Notes: generated from the letters alone by a model not told the origin. A DNA stretch of 64,000 nucleotides from an uncultured Tessaracoccus sp. (GCF_943914565.1 NZ_CALUCN010000007.1:62001-126000), one strand, 5' to 3'; positions 9,252 to 18,086 are shown, numbered from the stretch's first letter. A program made the numbers and translations.

Positions 9252-10441
9252 GCGGCACCCCCGACGAGGGCCGCGGCGCGCTGCCGTCCCCACCGGTCGG
9301 CGGCGAGGACCGAGTCGACCGTCACCGTCTCGTCGGGCACGTGACCGGCCGCGAGGTGCTCGTCGAGGCAGCGGGTGATCGTCTCGGTGATGCCGAGGAA
9401 GCCCAGGCGTCCGTCGCAGAATGCGTCGACGGCGGCCTCGTTCGCCGCGTTGAACACCGCCGGTGCGGTGCCGCCGGCTGCACCGGCGCGCCGAGCGAGC
9501 GACACGGCCGGGAACGTCTCGTCGTCGAGCGGCTCGAAGGTCCACGTCGCGGCGCGGGTCCAGTCGCAGGGCCTGGCCGCGTCGGGGAGGCGCTCCGGCC
9601 AGGTGAGCGCGAGCCCGATCGGCAGCCGCATGTCCGGCGGCGAGGCCTGGGCGATCGTCGAGCCGTCGACGAACTCCACCATCGAGTGCACGATGGACTG
9701 CGGGTGCACCGTGACCACGATGTCGTCGAGCGCCACGTCGTAGAGCAGCGCGGCCTCGAGCAGCTCGAGGCCCTTGTTGACCAGCGTCGCGGAGTTGATC
9801 GTGATGACGCGGCCCATCGACCACGTCGGGTGCGCCATGGCGTCCTCGGGCGTGACGTCGGCGAGCTCGTCGCGGGTGCGGCCGCGGAACGGCCCGCCGC
9901 TGGCGGTGAGGACCAGCCGGCGCACCTCGTCGCCCCGTCCCGCGCGCAGCGCCTGCGCGAACGCCGAGTGCTCGGAGTCGACCGCGACGAGCTGCCCCGG
10001 CCGCGCGGCCTCGGTGACGAGCCTGCCGCCGATGACGAGGGACTCCTTGTTGGCCAGCGCCAGCGTCCGCCCTGCGGCGAGCGTCGCGAGCGTGGGCTCG
10101 AGCCCGGCAGCGCCCGTGATGGCGTTCAGCACGACGTCGCACGCCGCGCCTGCCAACTCGGTGGAGGCCTCGGGTCCGGCGATGATCTCGGGCGGGGCCC
10201 CCGTCGCGCCGACGAGGGCGCGCTCCCGATCGACGGCCTCGCGCAGCTGCGGCTCCGTCGCCGGGTCGGCCACCGCCACGATCCGCGGCGTGAAGCGGGC
10301 CACCTGCCGCGCGAGGAGGTCCGGGTCGGAGCCGGAGGCCGAGAGCCCCACGACGTCGAACTGGTCCCTGCGGGAGCCGATCACGTCGAGGGTCTGGGTA
10401 CCGATCGATCCGGTGGAGCCGAGGATGACAACACTGCGCAC
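9248..10441 (-). CDS. dxr: 1-deoxy-D-xylulose-5-phosphate reductoisomerase
   Basis: DXR makes 2-C-methyl-erythritol 4-phosphate in the MEP pathway. The 397-residue product starts with the NADPH-binding motif LGSTGSIG (residues 7-14), then has ALANKESLVIGG, the metal-binding DSEHSA and the loop TASGGPFRGR. The C-terminal helical domain includes FNAANEAAVDAF. I start at GTG 10441, which places the nucleotide fold at the N-terminus; a longer in-frame reading adds 43 implausible residues. It is first of the dxr-rseP run and divergent from the kinase-like gene. Confidence 0.95.
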   Translation of the reverse strand: MRSVVILGSTGSIGTQTLDVIGSRRDQFDVVGLSASGSDPDLLARQVARFTPRIVAVADPATEPQLREAVDRERALVGATGAPPEIIAGPEASTELAGAACDVVLNAITGAAGLEPTLATLAAGRTLALANKESLVIGGRLVTEAARPGQLVAVDSEHSAFAQALRAGRGDEVRRLVLTASGGPFRGRTRDELADVTPEDAMAHPTWSMGRVITINSATLVNKGLELLEAALLYDVALDDIVVTVHPQSIVHSMVEFVDGSTIAQASPPDMRLPIGLALTWPERLPDAARPCDWTRAATWTFEPLDDETFPAVSLARRAGAAGGTAPAVFNAANEAAVDAFCDGRLGFLGITETITRCLDEHLAAGHVPDETVTVDSVLAADRWGRQRAAALVGGAA

Positions 10442-10520
10442 GGCCCCAGTGTGGCACGCGGCTCCCAACTCCCCCAACGCGTGCCGCGGCACGCGCACAC
10501 CCCCACCCGCCCGTGGCAGC

Positions 10521-11213
10521 ATGGAACGCATGACCTCCCCGCGACGACGCGACCCGCTGTCCGATGCCATCGCCGCCTGGGCGAACGCCCACGACTACAC
10601 ACCCACCACCGCGCCGGTCACGGGCCCGGACGGGCGGACCCGCGCGGTGCTCACCCGCGCCGGCCACCCAGCCGTGGAAGCGGTGGCCGCGCCCACGTCG
10701 CTGCTGGACGAGGCCGAGCGCTGCTCGTGGCTGCACGGGCGGTTCCCCGCGCCGGCGATGGCGGACTACGTCGAGCGCCCGGACGCATCGCTCGTCGTGA
10801 CGTTCCCGCTCGCGGGCGTGCCGGCCGACGCCCCGCGCTGGCGCGACGAGCCCGAGACCGCGGTGCAGGCCATCGGTGCCGCGCTCGGCCGCCTGCACGC
10901 CCTCGACGCGAGCACCTGCCCGTTCGACCCACCTGGCTGGCTCGTGGACGACGTCGGCGACGAGGTCGCGGTGCTCCACGGCGCCCCGCTGCCCCACCAC
11001 GTCCTCCTCGACGACGTGGGCGCCCTCGCAGGCATCGTCGGTCTGGGCAGCCTGGGGCCCGGTGACCCGTGGGCCGACCTCGCGGTCGCCGCCCACGGCG
11101 TCCGCGAGGTGTTCGGCCCCGGGTGGGTGGATGCGCTGGTCGAGGCACTGGGCCTCACACGCGACGACGATCGCGCCGAGCATTACCTCCGGCAGTGGCA
11201 GGCGTCACGCTGA
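10521..11213 (+). CDS. APH/phosphotransferase-fold protein lacking catalytic residues
   Basis: The 230-residue protein resembles the C-terminal half of the aminoglycoside phosphotransferase and choline kinase fold. It shows ALGRLHALDAS, then VLHGAPLPHHVLL where active members have HGDxxxxN, then GLGSLGPGDPWADLA where active members have DxG...GDPxxDLA. The catalytic Asp is Ala, the metal-binding Asn is His and the DxG Asp is Gly, so kinase activity is doubtful. The N-lobe is short. Its ATG could also be at 10530. It is divergent from dxr and converges on gdhA. Function is unknown. Confidence 0.8.
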   Translation: MERMTSPRRRDPLSDAIAAWANAHDYTPTTAPVTGPDGRTRAVLTRAGHPAVEAVAAPTSLLDEAERCSWLHGRFPAPAMADYVERPDASLVVTFPLAGVPADAPRWRDEPETAVQAIGAALGRLHALDASTCPFDPPGWLVDDVGDEVAVLHGAPLPHHVLLDDVGALAGIVGLGSLGPGDPWADLAVAAHGVREVFGPGWVDALVEALGLTRDDDRAEHYLRQWQASR

Positions 11214-11220
11214 GGGGCGA

Positions 11221-12558
11221 TCAGACCACGCCGAAGGCGTGCATCGCGGCCGCGACCTTCTCGAAGCCGGCGATGTTGGCGCCCGAGACGTAGTCGCCGG
11301 GCATGCCATAGGTCTCGGCGGTCTCCGCGACCTCCTCGTGGATGTTCACCATGATCTCGTGGAGGCGCCGCTCGGTGTACTCGAAGTCCCACGAGTCGCG
11401 CGAGGCGTTCTGCTGCATCTCGAGCGCGGAGGTGGCCACACCGCCGGCGTTGGCCGCCTTCGCGGGGCCGAACAGCACGTCGGCCTGCTTGAACGCCTCG
11501 CAGCCCTCGGGCGTGGTCGGCATGTTCGCGCCCTCGGCGACAGCGAGCACACCGTTGCGGATCAGCGCGGCCGCGTCGTCGCCGTTCAGTTCGTTCTGCG
11601 TCGCGCACGGGATCGCGATGTCGGTGGGAAGCTCCCAGATCGAGCCGTGCGTGCCGAGCTTCGCCGACGGGCGACGCTCGACGTAGGCGCTCACGCGTCC
11701 ACGCTCGACCTCCTTGACCTGCTTCAGCAGCGCGAGGTCGATGCCGGCCTCGTCGACGACGTACCCCGAGGAGTCCGAACAGCCGATGACCGTGCCGCCC
11801 AGCTCCTGCACCTTCTCGATCGCGTAGATCGCGACGTTGCCCGAGCCGGAGACCGTCACCCTCTTGCCGTCGAACGACTCCCCCCTCGTCTTCAGCATCT
11901 CCTCGCAGAACCACACGGTGCCGTAGCCCGTGGCCTCGGTGCGCACGAGCGAGCCGCCCCAGCTGAGCCCCTTGCCGGTGAGGACGCCGGCCTCGTAGCG
12001 GTTGGTGATGCGCTTGTACTGGCCGAAGAGGTAGCCGATCTCGCGGCCGCCCACGCCGATGTCGCCGGCGGGGACGTCGGTGTACTCGCCCAGGTGGCGG
12101 TACAGCTCGGTCATGAACGACTGGCAGAACCGCATGATCTCACCCTCGGAGCGGCCGTGCGGGTCGAAGTCGGAGCCGCCCTTGGCACCACCGATCGGCA
12201 GGCCGGTGAGCGAGTTCTTGAAGATCTGCTCGAAGCCCAGGAACTTGATGACCCCCAGGTAGACGCTGGGGTGGAACCGCAGGCCGCCCTTGTAGGGGCC
12301 GAGCGCGGAGTTGAACTCGACGCGGAAGCCGCGGTTGACCTGCACCTCGTTGTTGTCGTCGGTCCACGGCACGCGGAAGATGATCTGGCGCTCCGGCTCG
12401 CAGATGCGCTCGAGCATCTTCCACTCGAGGTACTGCGGGTGCCGCTTGATGACGGGGTTCAGCGAGGCGAAGACCTCGCGCACCGCCTGGTGGAACTCGG
12501 CCTCACCCGGATTCCTCGCCACGACGGTGTCGAACACCGCTTCGAGGGCTTCGTCCAT
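11221..12558 (-). CDS. gdhA: Glutamate dehydrogenase, probably NADP-specific
   Basis: The 445-residue enzyme interconverts 2-oxoglutarate plus ammonia and glutamate. Family blocks are clear: YKGGLRFHPSV, LTGLPIGGAKGGSDFDP with the catalytic Lys, PAGDIGVGGREIGYLFGQY, and the Rossmann motif VTVSGSGNVAIYA. Length and the GSGNVA loop match hexameric bacterial NADP-type GdhA. The ATG has a TAGGAGA ribosome binding site, and a TAGACT -10 box lies 31 nt upstream. The gene is monocistronic and convergent with the kinase-like gene. Confidence 0.95.
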   Translation of the reverse strand: MDEALEAVFDTVVARNPGEAEFHQAVREVFASLNPVIKRHPQYLEWKMLERICEPERQIIFRVPWTDDNNEVQVNRGFRVEFNSALGPYKGGLRFHPSVYLGVIKFLGFEQIFKNSLTGLPIGGAKGGSDFDPHGRSEGEIMRFCQSFMTELYRHLGEYTDVPAGDIGVGGREIGYLFGQYKRITNRYEAGVLTGKGLSWGGSLVRTEATGYGTVWFCEEMLKTRGESFDGKRVTVSGSGNVAIYAIEKVQELGGTVIGCSDSSGYVVDEAGIDLALLKQVKEVERGRVSAYVERRPSAKLGTHGSIWELPTDIAIPCATQNELNGDDAAALIRNGVLAVAEGANMPTTPEGCEAFKQADVLFGPAKAANAGGVATSALEMQQNASRDSWDFEYTERRLHEIMVNIHEEVAETAETYGMPGDYVSGANIAGFEKVAAAMHAFGVV

Positions 12559-12589
12559 GTCGGTCTCCTATCACGATCGGCCGCGGCCG

Positions 12590-12595
12590 AGTCTA
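12590..12595 (-). promoter_or_regulatory. Candidate -10 box (TAGACT) for gdhA
   Basis: TAGACT on the minus strand lies 31 nt before the gdhA ATG, which leaves a leader of roughly 25 nt with a TAGGAGA ribosome binding site. I see no clear -35. This gives gdhA a conventional leader, unlike the leaderless cases nearby. Confidence 0.5.
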
Positions 12596-12674
12596 GCCGT
12601 GCGGAGTCCCCGCCCCGACCCCGCCCGCGCCGGGCCGCGACGGCTCCCCGGTCGCGCCCAGTCTGCTATATTCC

Positions 12675-12695
12675 ACGCGCCCGACGGGGGCGCGT
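12675..12695 (-). terminator. Stem-loop just after rlmN, possible terminator
   Basis: An 8-bp perfect stem (ACGCGCCC with GGGCGCGT) and a 5-nt loop begin a few bases past the rlmN stop. There is no U-tract, which is common for actinobacterial terminators, so termination is inferred and not shown. Confidence 0.5.
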
Positions 12696-12696
12696 C

Positions 12697-13818
12697 TCAG
12701 GCGCCACTCGCTGCGAGCTGCCCGCAGGCCCCGTCGATCTCTGAGCCACGGGTGTCCCGCAGCGTCACGGGCAGGTGCCGCTGTTCGAGGGTCTCGATGA
12801 AGGCGCGCTCGTCGCGTCGCCTGGACGCGGTCCACCGGGAGCCCGGGGTCGGGTTCAGCGGGATGAGGTTGACGTGCACCCAGCCCCAGTCGCCCCGTCT
12901 GCGCAGCGCTGCGGCCAGTCGTCGGGCATGTTCGACCGAGTCGTTGATGTCCCGCATCATCGCGTACTCGATCGAGACCCGACGCTTCGTCGTCGCTGCG
13001 TAGTGCCACGCGGCGTCGAGGACCTCGTCGACGTTCCAGCGCTGGTTGACGGGCACGAGCTCGTCGCGCAGCTCGTCGGTCGGGGCGTGCAGACTCACCG
13101 CGAGCGTGAGCGGCAGGCCCTCGTCGGCGAGCTGGAGGATCCGCGGCACGAGGCCGACGGTGGAGACGGTGATCCCGCGCGCGCTCATCCCGAACCCGTC
13201 GGGTCCCGGCGCGACGAGGGTGCGGATCGCGCCGATGACTGCGGCGTAGTTGGCGAGCGGCTCCCCCATCCCCATGAAGACGATGTTGCTGAGCCGGTCG
13301 GTGGTACCGGGGATTGCGCCCCCGACGAGGAGCTGGTTCGCTGCGAGCACCTGCGCGAGGATCTCGGCCCGGGACAGGTTGCGTTTGAGCCCGCCCTGGC
13401 CGGTGGCGCAGAACGGGCAGGCCATGCCGCAGCCGGCTTGGGAGGAGATGCACAGCGTCGTCCGCCCCGGGTAGCGCATGAGGACCGACTCGAGCAGGGC
13501 CCCGTCGTGCAGCCGCCACAGCACCTTCAGGGTGCGTCCCTCGTCGGCGGTCTGTCGCCGCACCTCGGTCAACAGCGGCGGGAAGAGCTGCGCGCCGAGC
13601 GGCTCGCGGAGGCCCCGGGGCACGTCGGTGAAACCCGTTGCGTCGTCCTCGAGGCGGTCGAAGACGTGGCGGGAGATCTGGTCGGCGCGAAACCGCGGCA
13701 GGCCGAGCGCGACGACGGCGTCGCGGCGGTCGTCGGGGTCCAGGTCGAGCCAGTGCTTCGGGGGCTTGCCCCGTCGGGGCGCCTCGAAGACGAGCGGGAG
13801 GGGCTTGTGCGTGGTCAT
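12697..13818 (-). CDS. rlmN: 23S rRNA (A2503-C2) / tRNA methyltransferase RlmN
   Basis: This 373-residue radical SAM enzyme has the cluster motif CxxxCxxC as CGMACPFC, the following GLKRNLSRAEI, and SNIVFMGMGEPLANY. The C-terminal methyl-accepting Cys lies in GSEIDGACGQL. It methylates A2503 of 23S rRNA and some tRNAs. It lies one base after the cdsA stop on the same strand, so it ends the rpsB-to-rlmN run. Length is normal. Confidence 0.95.
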   Translation of the reverse strand: MTTHKPLPLVFEAPRRGKPPKHWLDLDPDDRRDAVVALGLPRFRADQISRHVFDRLEDDATGFTDVPRGLREPLGAQLFPPLLTEVRRQTADEGRTLKVLWRLHDGALLESVLMRYPGRTTLCISSQAGCGMACPFCATGQGGLKRNLSRAEILAQVLAANQLLVGGAIPGTTDRLSNIVFMGMGEPLANYAAVIGAIRTLVAPGPDGFGMSARGITVSTVGLVPRILQLADEGLPLTLAVSLHAPTDELRDELVPVNQRWNVDEVLDAAWHYAATTKRRVSIEYAMMRDINDSVEHARRLAAALRRRGDWGWVHVNLIPLNPTPGSRWTASRRRDERAFIETLEQRHLPVTLRDTRGSEIDGACGQLAASGA

Positions 13819-13819
13819 G

Positions 13820-14689
13820 TCACGATCCCATCGCGAGGTTGAGGACGAACCAGCCGACGGGGAAAGCCATGAGCATCGAGTCGAGTCGGTCCATGATGCC
13901 GCCGTGGCCGGGCAGGAGGTTCGACATGTCCTTCAGGCCGGTGTCGCGTTTGATGAGCGACTCGGTGAGATCGCCGACGGTGGCGGCGATCGAGACAGCG
14001 ATGCCCAGTGGGATGCCGACCCACCACGGGATGCCGAGCAGCCACGTCGCGCAGATCACGCCGGCGACGACGGTGCAGGCGAGTCCGCCGAGCACGCCCT
14101 CCCACGTCTTGCCCGGGCTGATGCGTGGCGCCAGCTTGTGTCGGCCGAAGAGCACGCCGATCACGTAGGCGCCGGTGTCGGAGCAGATGACGCAGACGAT
14201 GAGGGTCCAGATCCGCTGCGCCCCGTCCGCCGGGGCGAGCAGGAGTGCCACGAACAGGCCGATGAGCGGGATGTAGGCGATGACGAACGCGCTGGCCGCG
14301 ATGTCGGGGACGAACCCGGTGGGGTCACCCCGGAAGAGCCTGCCGATGATGGCCGCGAGCACCGTCCCGCCCAGCGAGGAGACGATGAACGTGACCGGCG
14401 CGATGCCCAGCCCCGGGTTCGCCGTCACCCAGTAGATGCCGAGCAGGGTGACGGCGGTGCCCGCGACGATGGGCACGATCTCAGCGTGCATCTCGCGGCG
14501 CGCGAGAGCGTGCGAGACCTCGAGTGCGCCCAGGCACAGCATCGCCGTCACGTAGAGGATGAAGATCCAGTCGACCCAGACGAGGCCGACGACGATCGGC
14601 GCCAGCAGTGCAAGACCGACCCCGATCGCGGCGGGTAGGTTCCTGCCGGCGCCCGGGGTCGTGTACTTGGCCGCTGGTTGGCGGATCAA
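13820..14689 (-). CDS. cdsA: Phosphatidate cytidylyltransferase (CDP-diacylglycerol synthase)
   Basis: CdsA makes CDP-diacylglycerol from phosphatidate and CTP. The 289-residue protein has about eight membrane helices and the family signature in ESLIKRDTGLKDMSNLLPGH followed by GGIMDRLDS. The start is a TTG at 14689 that overlaps the frr stop as TTGA; an AGAGGAG sequence about 11 nt upstream supports it. It probably supplies precursor for the CDP-alcohol phosphotransferase encoded at 63105. Confidence 0.94.
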   Translation of the reverse strand: MIRQPAAKYTTPGAGRNLPAAIGVGLALLAPIVVGLVWVDWIFILYVTAMLCLGALEVSHALARREMHAEIVPIVAGTAVTLLGIYWVTANPGLGIAPVTFIVSSLGGTVLAAIIGRLFRGDPTGFVPDIAASAFVIAYIPLIGLFVALLLAPADGAQRIWTLIVCVICSDTGAYVIGVLFGRHKLAPRISPGKTWEGVLGGLACTVVAGVICATWLLGIPWWVGIPLGIAVSIAATVGDLTESLIKRDTGLKDMSNLLPGHGGIMDRLDSMLMAFPVGWFVLNLAMGS

Positions 14690-15243
14690 ATCTCGAGCAG
14701 CTCCTCTTCCTTGTGCTTCAGGATGTCGTCGACCTCGTCGACGTACTTCTTCGTCGTGGCGTCGATCGACTTCTCCGCGCGCGAGAACTCGTCCTCGCTG
14801 ATGTCGCCGTCCTTCTCGGCCTTCTTCAGGGCGTCCATCGCGTTGCGACGGGCGTTGCGCACGACGATGCGCGCCTCCTCGGCCTTCTGGCGGGCGAGCT
14901 TGGTGTACTCCTTGCGGCGCTCCTCGGTGAGCGCGGGCATGACGCAGCGGATGGAGTTGCCGTCGTTGCTCGGGTTGACGCCCAGGTCCGCGTCGCGGAT
15001 GGCCTTCTCGATGGCCCCGATCGAGCTGCGGTCGAAGGGGGTGATGAGCATCGTGCGGGCGTCGGGCGAGGTGAAGGTCGCCAGCTGCTGCAGCGGGGTG
15101 GGCGCACCGTAGTACTCGGCGTTCAGCTTGTTGAACATCGCGGGGTGGGCCCGGCCGGTGCGGATGGTGGCGAGGTCCTCGCGAGCGAAGTCCACCGCCG
15201 CCTCCATGGCTTGCTTGGCTTCCTTCTCGGTTGCGGCGATCAT
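14686..15243 (-). CDS. frr: Ribosome recycling factor
   Basis: The 185-residue product has the typical two-domain RRF sequence: RTGRAHPAMFNKL, EYYGAPTPLQQLA, LGVNPSNDGNSIRCVMPALTEERRKE and the C-terminal helix with KKYVDEVDDILKHKE. It splits post-termination ribosomes with EF-G. I use ATG 15243 (MIAATEKEA). It follows pyrH by 22 bases and overlaps cdsA by four, as in most actinobacteria. Confidence 0.96.
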   Translation of the reverse strand: MIAATEKEAKQAMEAAVDFAREDLATIRTGRAHPAMFNKLNAEYYGAPTPLQQLATFTSPDARTMLITPFDRSSIGAIEKAIRDADLGVNPSNDGNSIRCVMPALTEERRKEYTKLARQKAEEARIVVRNARRNAMDALKKAEKDGDISEDEFSRAEKSIDATTKKYVDEVDDILKHKEEELLEI

Positions 15244-15265
15244 GTCGACCGCTCCTTCCTGTTGG

Positions 15266-15979
15266 TCAGCGGGAGACGAGCGTCCCGATCTCTTCACCCG
15301 CGATCACGCGGGCGATGTTTCCGGTCTTGGAGAGGTTGAAGAAGATGAGGTCCAGGTCGTTGTCGCGCGCCAGGGCGATCGCGGTGGCGTCGGCGACCTT
15401 GAGGTCCTTGTTGAGGAAGTCGTCGTGGGTGAGGCGCTCGTACTTGCGCGCGTCGGGGTTGCTGCGCGGGTCGGAGTCGTAGACGCCGTCAACGCCCTTC
15501 TTGCCCATGAGCAGCACCTCGGCGCCGATCTCGAGCGCTCGCTGCGCCGCGACGGTGTCGGTGGAGAAGTACGGCATGCCGGAGCCGGCCCCGAAGATCA
15601 CGAGACGACCCTTCTCCATGTGCCGCTCCGCACGACGCGGGATGTAGGGCTCGGCGACCTGGCCCATGGTGATGGCGCTCTGGACGCGGGTGTTGATGCC
15701 CTCCTTCTCGCAGAAGTCCTGCAGGGCGAGGCAGTTCATCACCGTGCCGAGCATGCCCATGTAGTCGGCGCGGTCGCGCGCCATGCCGGACCGCGAGAGC
15801 TCCGCACCGCGGAAGTAGTTGCCGCCGCCGACGACCACCGAGACCTGCGTGCCGCCCCGGACCACGTCGGCGATCTCCTTGGCGATCTGCGCGACGACAA
15901 CCGGGTCGACGCCGAGTTTGCCACCACCGAAGACCTCGCCGGAGAGCTTGAGCAGGACACGATGGAAGGCGTGCGCCAT
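15266..15979 (-). CDS. pyrH: UMP kinase
   Basis: PyrH phosphorylates UMP to UDP. The 237-residue amino-acid-kinase-fold protein has RVLLKLSGEVFGG at the N-terminus, VVVGGGNYFRGAE, the conserved MGMLGTVMNCLAL and the UMP pocket region GTGNPYFSTDT-like GSGMPYFSTDT. The ATG at 15979 has a perfect AGGAGG 8 nt upstream. A strong 15-bp stem-loop separates it from tsf, so its expression may be partly uncoupled from rpsB-tsf. Confidence 0.96.
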   Translation of the reverse strand: MAHAFHRVLLKLSGEVFGGGKLGVDPVVVAQIAKEIADVVRGGTQVSVVVGGGNYFRGAELSRSGMARDRADYMGMLGTVMNCLALQDFCEKEGINTRVQSAITMGQVAEPYIPRRAERHMEKGRLVIFGAGSGMPYFSTDTVAAQRALEIGAEVLLMGKKGVDGVYDSDPRSNPDARKYERLTHDDFLNKDLKVADATAIALARDNDLDLIFFNLSKTGNIARVIAGEEIGTLVSR

Positions 15980-15997
15980 GGATTTCCTCCTGGAACG

Positions 15998-16031
15998 GGC
16001 GTGCGCCGCGTGATCCCACGCGGCGCACGCC
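15998..16031 (-). terminator. 15-bp perfect stem-loop between tsf and pyrH
   Basis: Two perfect 15-nt arms (GGCGTGCGCCGCGTG and its complement) enclose a 4-nt loop. It lies 39 bases after the tsf stop and 18 bases before the pyrH ATG, immediately ahead of the AGGAGG site. There is no U-tract. It could be a tsf terminator, an attenuator or an RNA stability element. Confidence 0.65.
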
Positions 16032-16070
16032 ACTTTACTTGGTTTCTCGGATTCGCGAAGTCGGGGCCCC

Positions 16071-16880
16071 TCAGCCCTGGATCGCGAAGCGCACGAAGCG
16101 CAGCACCTTCATGCCGGCGGCGTCGAGCACCTTGCCGACGGTCTGCTTGTCCTCCCAGACCGCGAGCTGGTCCACGAGGCAGACTTCCTTGAAGAAGCCG
16201 TTCAGGCGGCCCTCGGTGATCTTCGGGATCGCCTTCTCGGGCTTGCCCTCCTCGCGCGACGTGGCCTCGGCGATGCGACGCTCGTTGGCGATGGTCTCCT
16301 CGGGGACGTCCTCGCGGGAGACGTACGTCGGCATCATCGCGGCGATCTGCATGGCGACCTGGTGGGCCAGGGCGTCGTCGCCGCCCCCGTACTCGACGAG
16401 GACGCCCACCTGCGGCGGCAGGTCGGAGGCGCGACGGTGCAGGTAGAGGTGCGTGGTGCCCTGGAAGTTGGCGACGTCGGCGAGCTGGAGGTTCTCACCG
16501 GTCTTCGCGGCGAGCGCCTTCACGGCCTCCTCGACGGTCTCGTCGCCGAGCTTGGTCTCGCGGGCCGCGTACACGTCGGCGGCGCCGGAGGAGGCGACCA
16601 CGTCGACGATCTGGTCGGCCAGCTCGACGAACTCGACGTTCTTCGCGACGAAGTCCGTCTCGGCGGCGAGCTGGATCAGCACGCCATCCTTGCCCGCGAC
16701 GATGCCGTTGGTGGCCTCGCGGTCCGCGCGCTTGGCCATCTTGGCCAGGCCGTGCACGCGGAGGTTCTCGATCGCCTGCTCGAAGTCGCCGTTGGCCTCG
16801 GTGAGGGCCTTCTTCGCGTCCATCATGCCGGCGCCGGTGGCGTCCCGGAGCTTCTTCACGTCAGCGGCGGAAATTGCCAT
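16071..16880 (-). CDS. tsf: Translation elongation factor Ts
   Basis: EF-Ts is the nucleotide exchange factor for EF-Tu. The 269-residue protein begins ISAADVKKLRDATGAGMMDAK, the UBA-like domain, and contains the key contact motif ETDFVAKN. The rest is the dimerization core, ending KVLRFVRFAIQG. ATG 16880 lies 31 bases after the rpsB stop with a purine-rich AAAAGAGAG upstream, so it is second in the rpsB-tsf operon. Confidence 0.96.
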   Translation of the reverse strand: MAISAADVKKLRDATGAGMMDAKKALTEANGDFEQAIENLRVHGLAKMAKRADREATNGIVAGKDGVLIQLAAETDFVAKNVEFVELADQIVDVVASSGAADVYAARETKLGDETVEEAVKALAAKTGENLQLADVANFQGTTHLYLHRRASDLPPQVGVLVEYGGGDDALAHQVAMQIAAMMPTYVSREDVPEETIANERRIAEATSREEGKPEKAIPKITEGRLNGFFKEVCLVDQLAVWEDKQTVGKVLDAAGMKVLRFVRFAIQG

Positions 16881-16911
16881 GGGATCTCTCTTTTCCGTTC
16901 TTCGTCGGGCT

Positions 16912-17838
16912 TCAGTTGGTCTCGTCGGCGGCCGTGGCGGGAGCCTCTGCGGGCTGCTGGGCGGCCTCGTCCTTGGCGGGCTCCGCGGCCTCCTGCTCCT
17001 TGGCGGGCTCGGCCGGGGCCTGCTCGGCCTTGGGCTGCTCATCGGCCTTGGCCTCGGCGGAGGCCTGGGTGGTCTGGTCGGCACCCAGGAGCTCGCGCTC
17101 CCAGTCGGGCATCGGCTCGGCGGCGGCCTCGTCGCCAGACTTGCCCTGCGAGCGCTCGATGAGGCCCTCGGCAACGGCGTCGGCGACGATGCGGGTCAGC
17201 AGCGCGACGGAGCGGATCGCGTCATCGTTGCCGGGCACCGCGTAGTCGACCTCGTCGGGGTCGCAGTTGGTGTCGAGGATGCCGACGACGGGGATGCTCA
17301 GCTTGCGGGCCTCGTCGACGGCGAGGTGCTCCTTCTTGGTGTCGACGACCCACACCGCCTGCGGGAGGCGGCCCATGTCACGGATACCGCCCAGGGTCTT
17401 GGCGAGCTTGTCCTTCTCGCGCTCGAGGCCCAGCAGCTCCTTCTTGGTGAGGCCGGAGGAGGCGACGTCGGTGAAGTCCATCGCCTCGAGCTCCTTCAGG
17501 CGCGCGACGCGCTTGGAGACGGTGCCGAAGTTGGTGAGCATGCCGCCCAGCCAGCGCTGGTTGACGAAGGGCATGCCGACGCGGGTGGCCTGCTCCTCGA
17601 TGGCCTCCTGGGCCTGCTTCTTGGTGCCGACGAACAGCACCTGGCCACCGCGGGCGACGGTCTGCTTCACGAACGCGAAGGCCTTGTCGATGTAGGTGAG
17701 CGAGAGCTGGAGGTCGATGATGTAGATGCCGTTGCGCTCGGTGAAGATGAAGCGCTTCATCTTCGGGTTCCACCGACGGGTCTGGTGCCCGAAGTGGACG
17801 CCGTTCTCGAGCAGCTGGCGGGTGGTGACGACTGCCAT
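16912..17838 (-). CDS. rpsB: 30S ribosomal protein S2
   Basis: S2 blocks are clear: LENGVHFGHQTRRWNPKM, VGTKKQAQEAIEEQA, FVNQRWLGGMLTNF and PVVGILDTNCDPDEVDY. The 308-residue length includes a C-terminal tail of about 70 residues rich in Ala, Glu, Pro and Lys. The ATG at 17838 has an AAAGGA site. Its first 24 codons and its upstream region exist as a second, damaged copy at 20653-20844, so an island has been placed next to this gene. The promoter now in use is probably the TACACT at 18011-18016. Confidence 0.96.
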   Translation of the reverse strand: MAVVTTRQLLENGVHFGHQTRRWNPKMKRFIFTERNGIYIIDLQLSLTYIDKAFAFVKQTVARGGQVLFVGTKKQAQEAIEEQATRVGMPFVNQRWLGGMLTNFGTVSKRVARLKELEAMDFTDVASSGLTKKELLGLEREKDKLAKTLGGIRDMGRLPQAVWVVDTKKEHLAVDEARKLSIPVVGILDTNCDPDEVDYAVPGNDDAIRSVALLTRIVADAVAEGLIERSQGKSGDEAAAEPMPDWERELLGADQTTQASAEAKADEQPKAEQAPAEPAKEQEAAEPAKDEAAQQPAEAPATAADETN

Positions 17839-18086
17839 GGTCGTTCCTTTCGCGGCCGACACTGGCGTCGGCCTGCATCATGTGGGCCGGAGCCCAGCGT
17901 GGTTGGTCCTGATGCGCTCGGCACCCAACCCGCCGGAGCGGGACCACTGGGCGACCGGGGACGAGCCCGAAGCGCATGCGAAGTCATCCGCGGCTGCGGA
18001 TGCGTGAGTGAGTGTACCCCCTCTCCCCCGGTTCGGCCCAACCGTCAGAACACCTCGCCTCCGCGCCGACGAGCCCACGCGTCAAG
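17760..18086. repeat. Direct repeat, left copy: rpsB 5' end plus upstream region
   Basis: This segment matches 20653-20844 in the same orientation in two blocks. Block A is 17760-17831 against 20653-20723, with two mismatches and a 1-base gap. Block B is 17960-18046 against 20719-20805, with about seven mismatches and no gap. Weaker similarity runs on to GTCAAG at 18081-18086. The left copy keeps the 128 bases between the blocks, including the rpsB start codon and ribosome binding site. The right copy lacks them through a GACGA microhomology. The repeats bound the island. Confidence 0.85.

Noticed and set aside
7968..11183. Minus-strand frame of 1071 codons ending as rseP
   Set aside because: Only the last 427 codons from GTG 9251 are the S2P protease. 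The rest is an out-of-frame reading of dxr and an antisense reading of the kinase-like gene.
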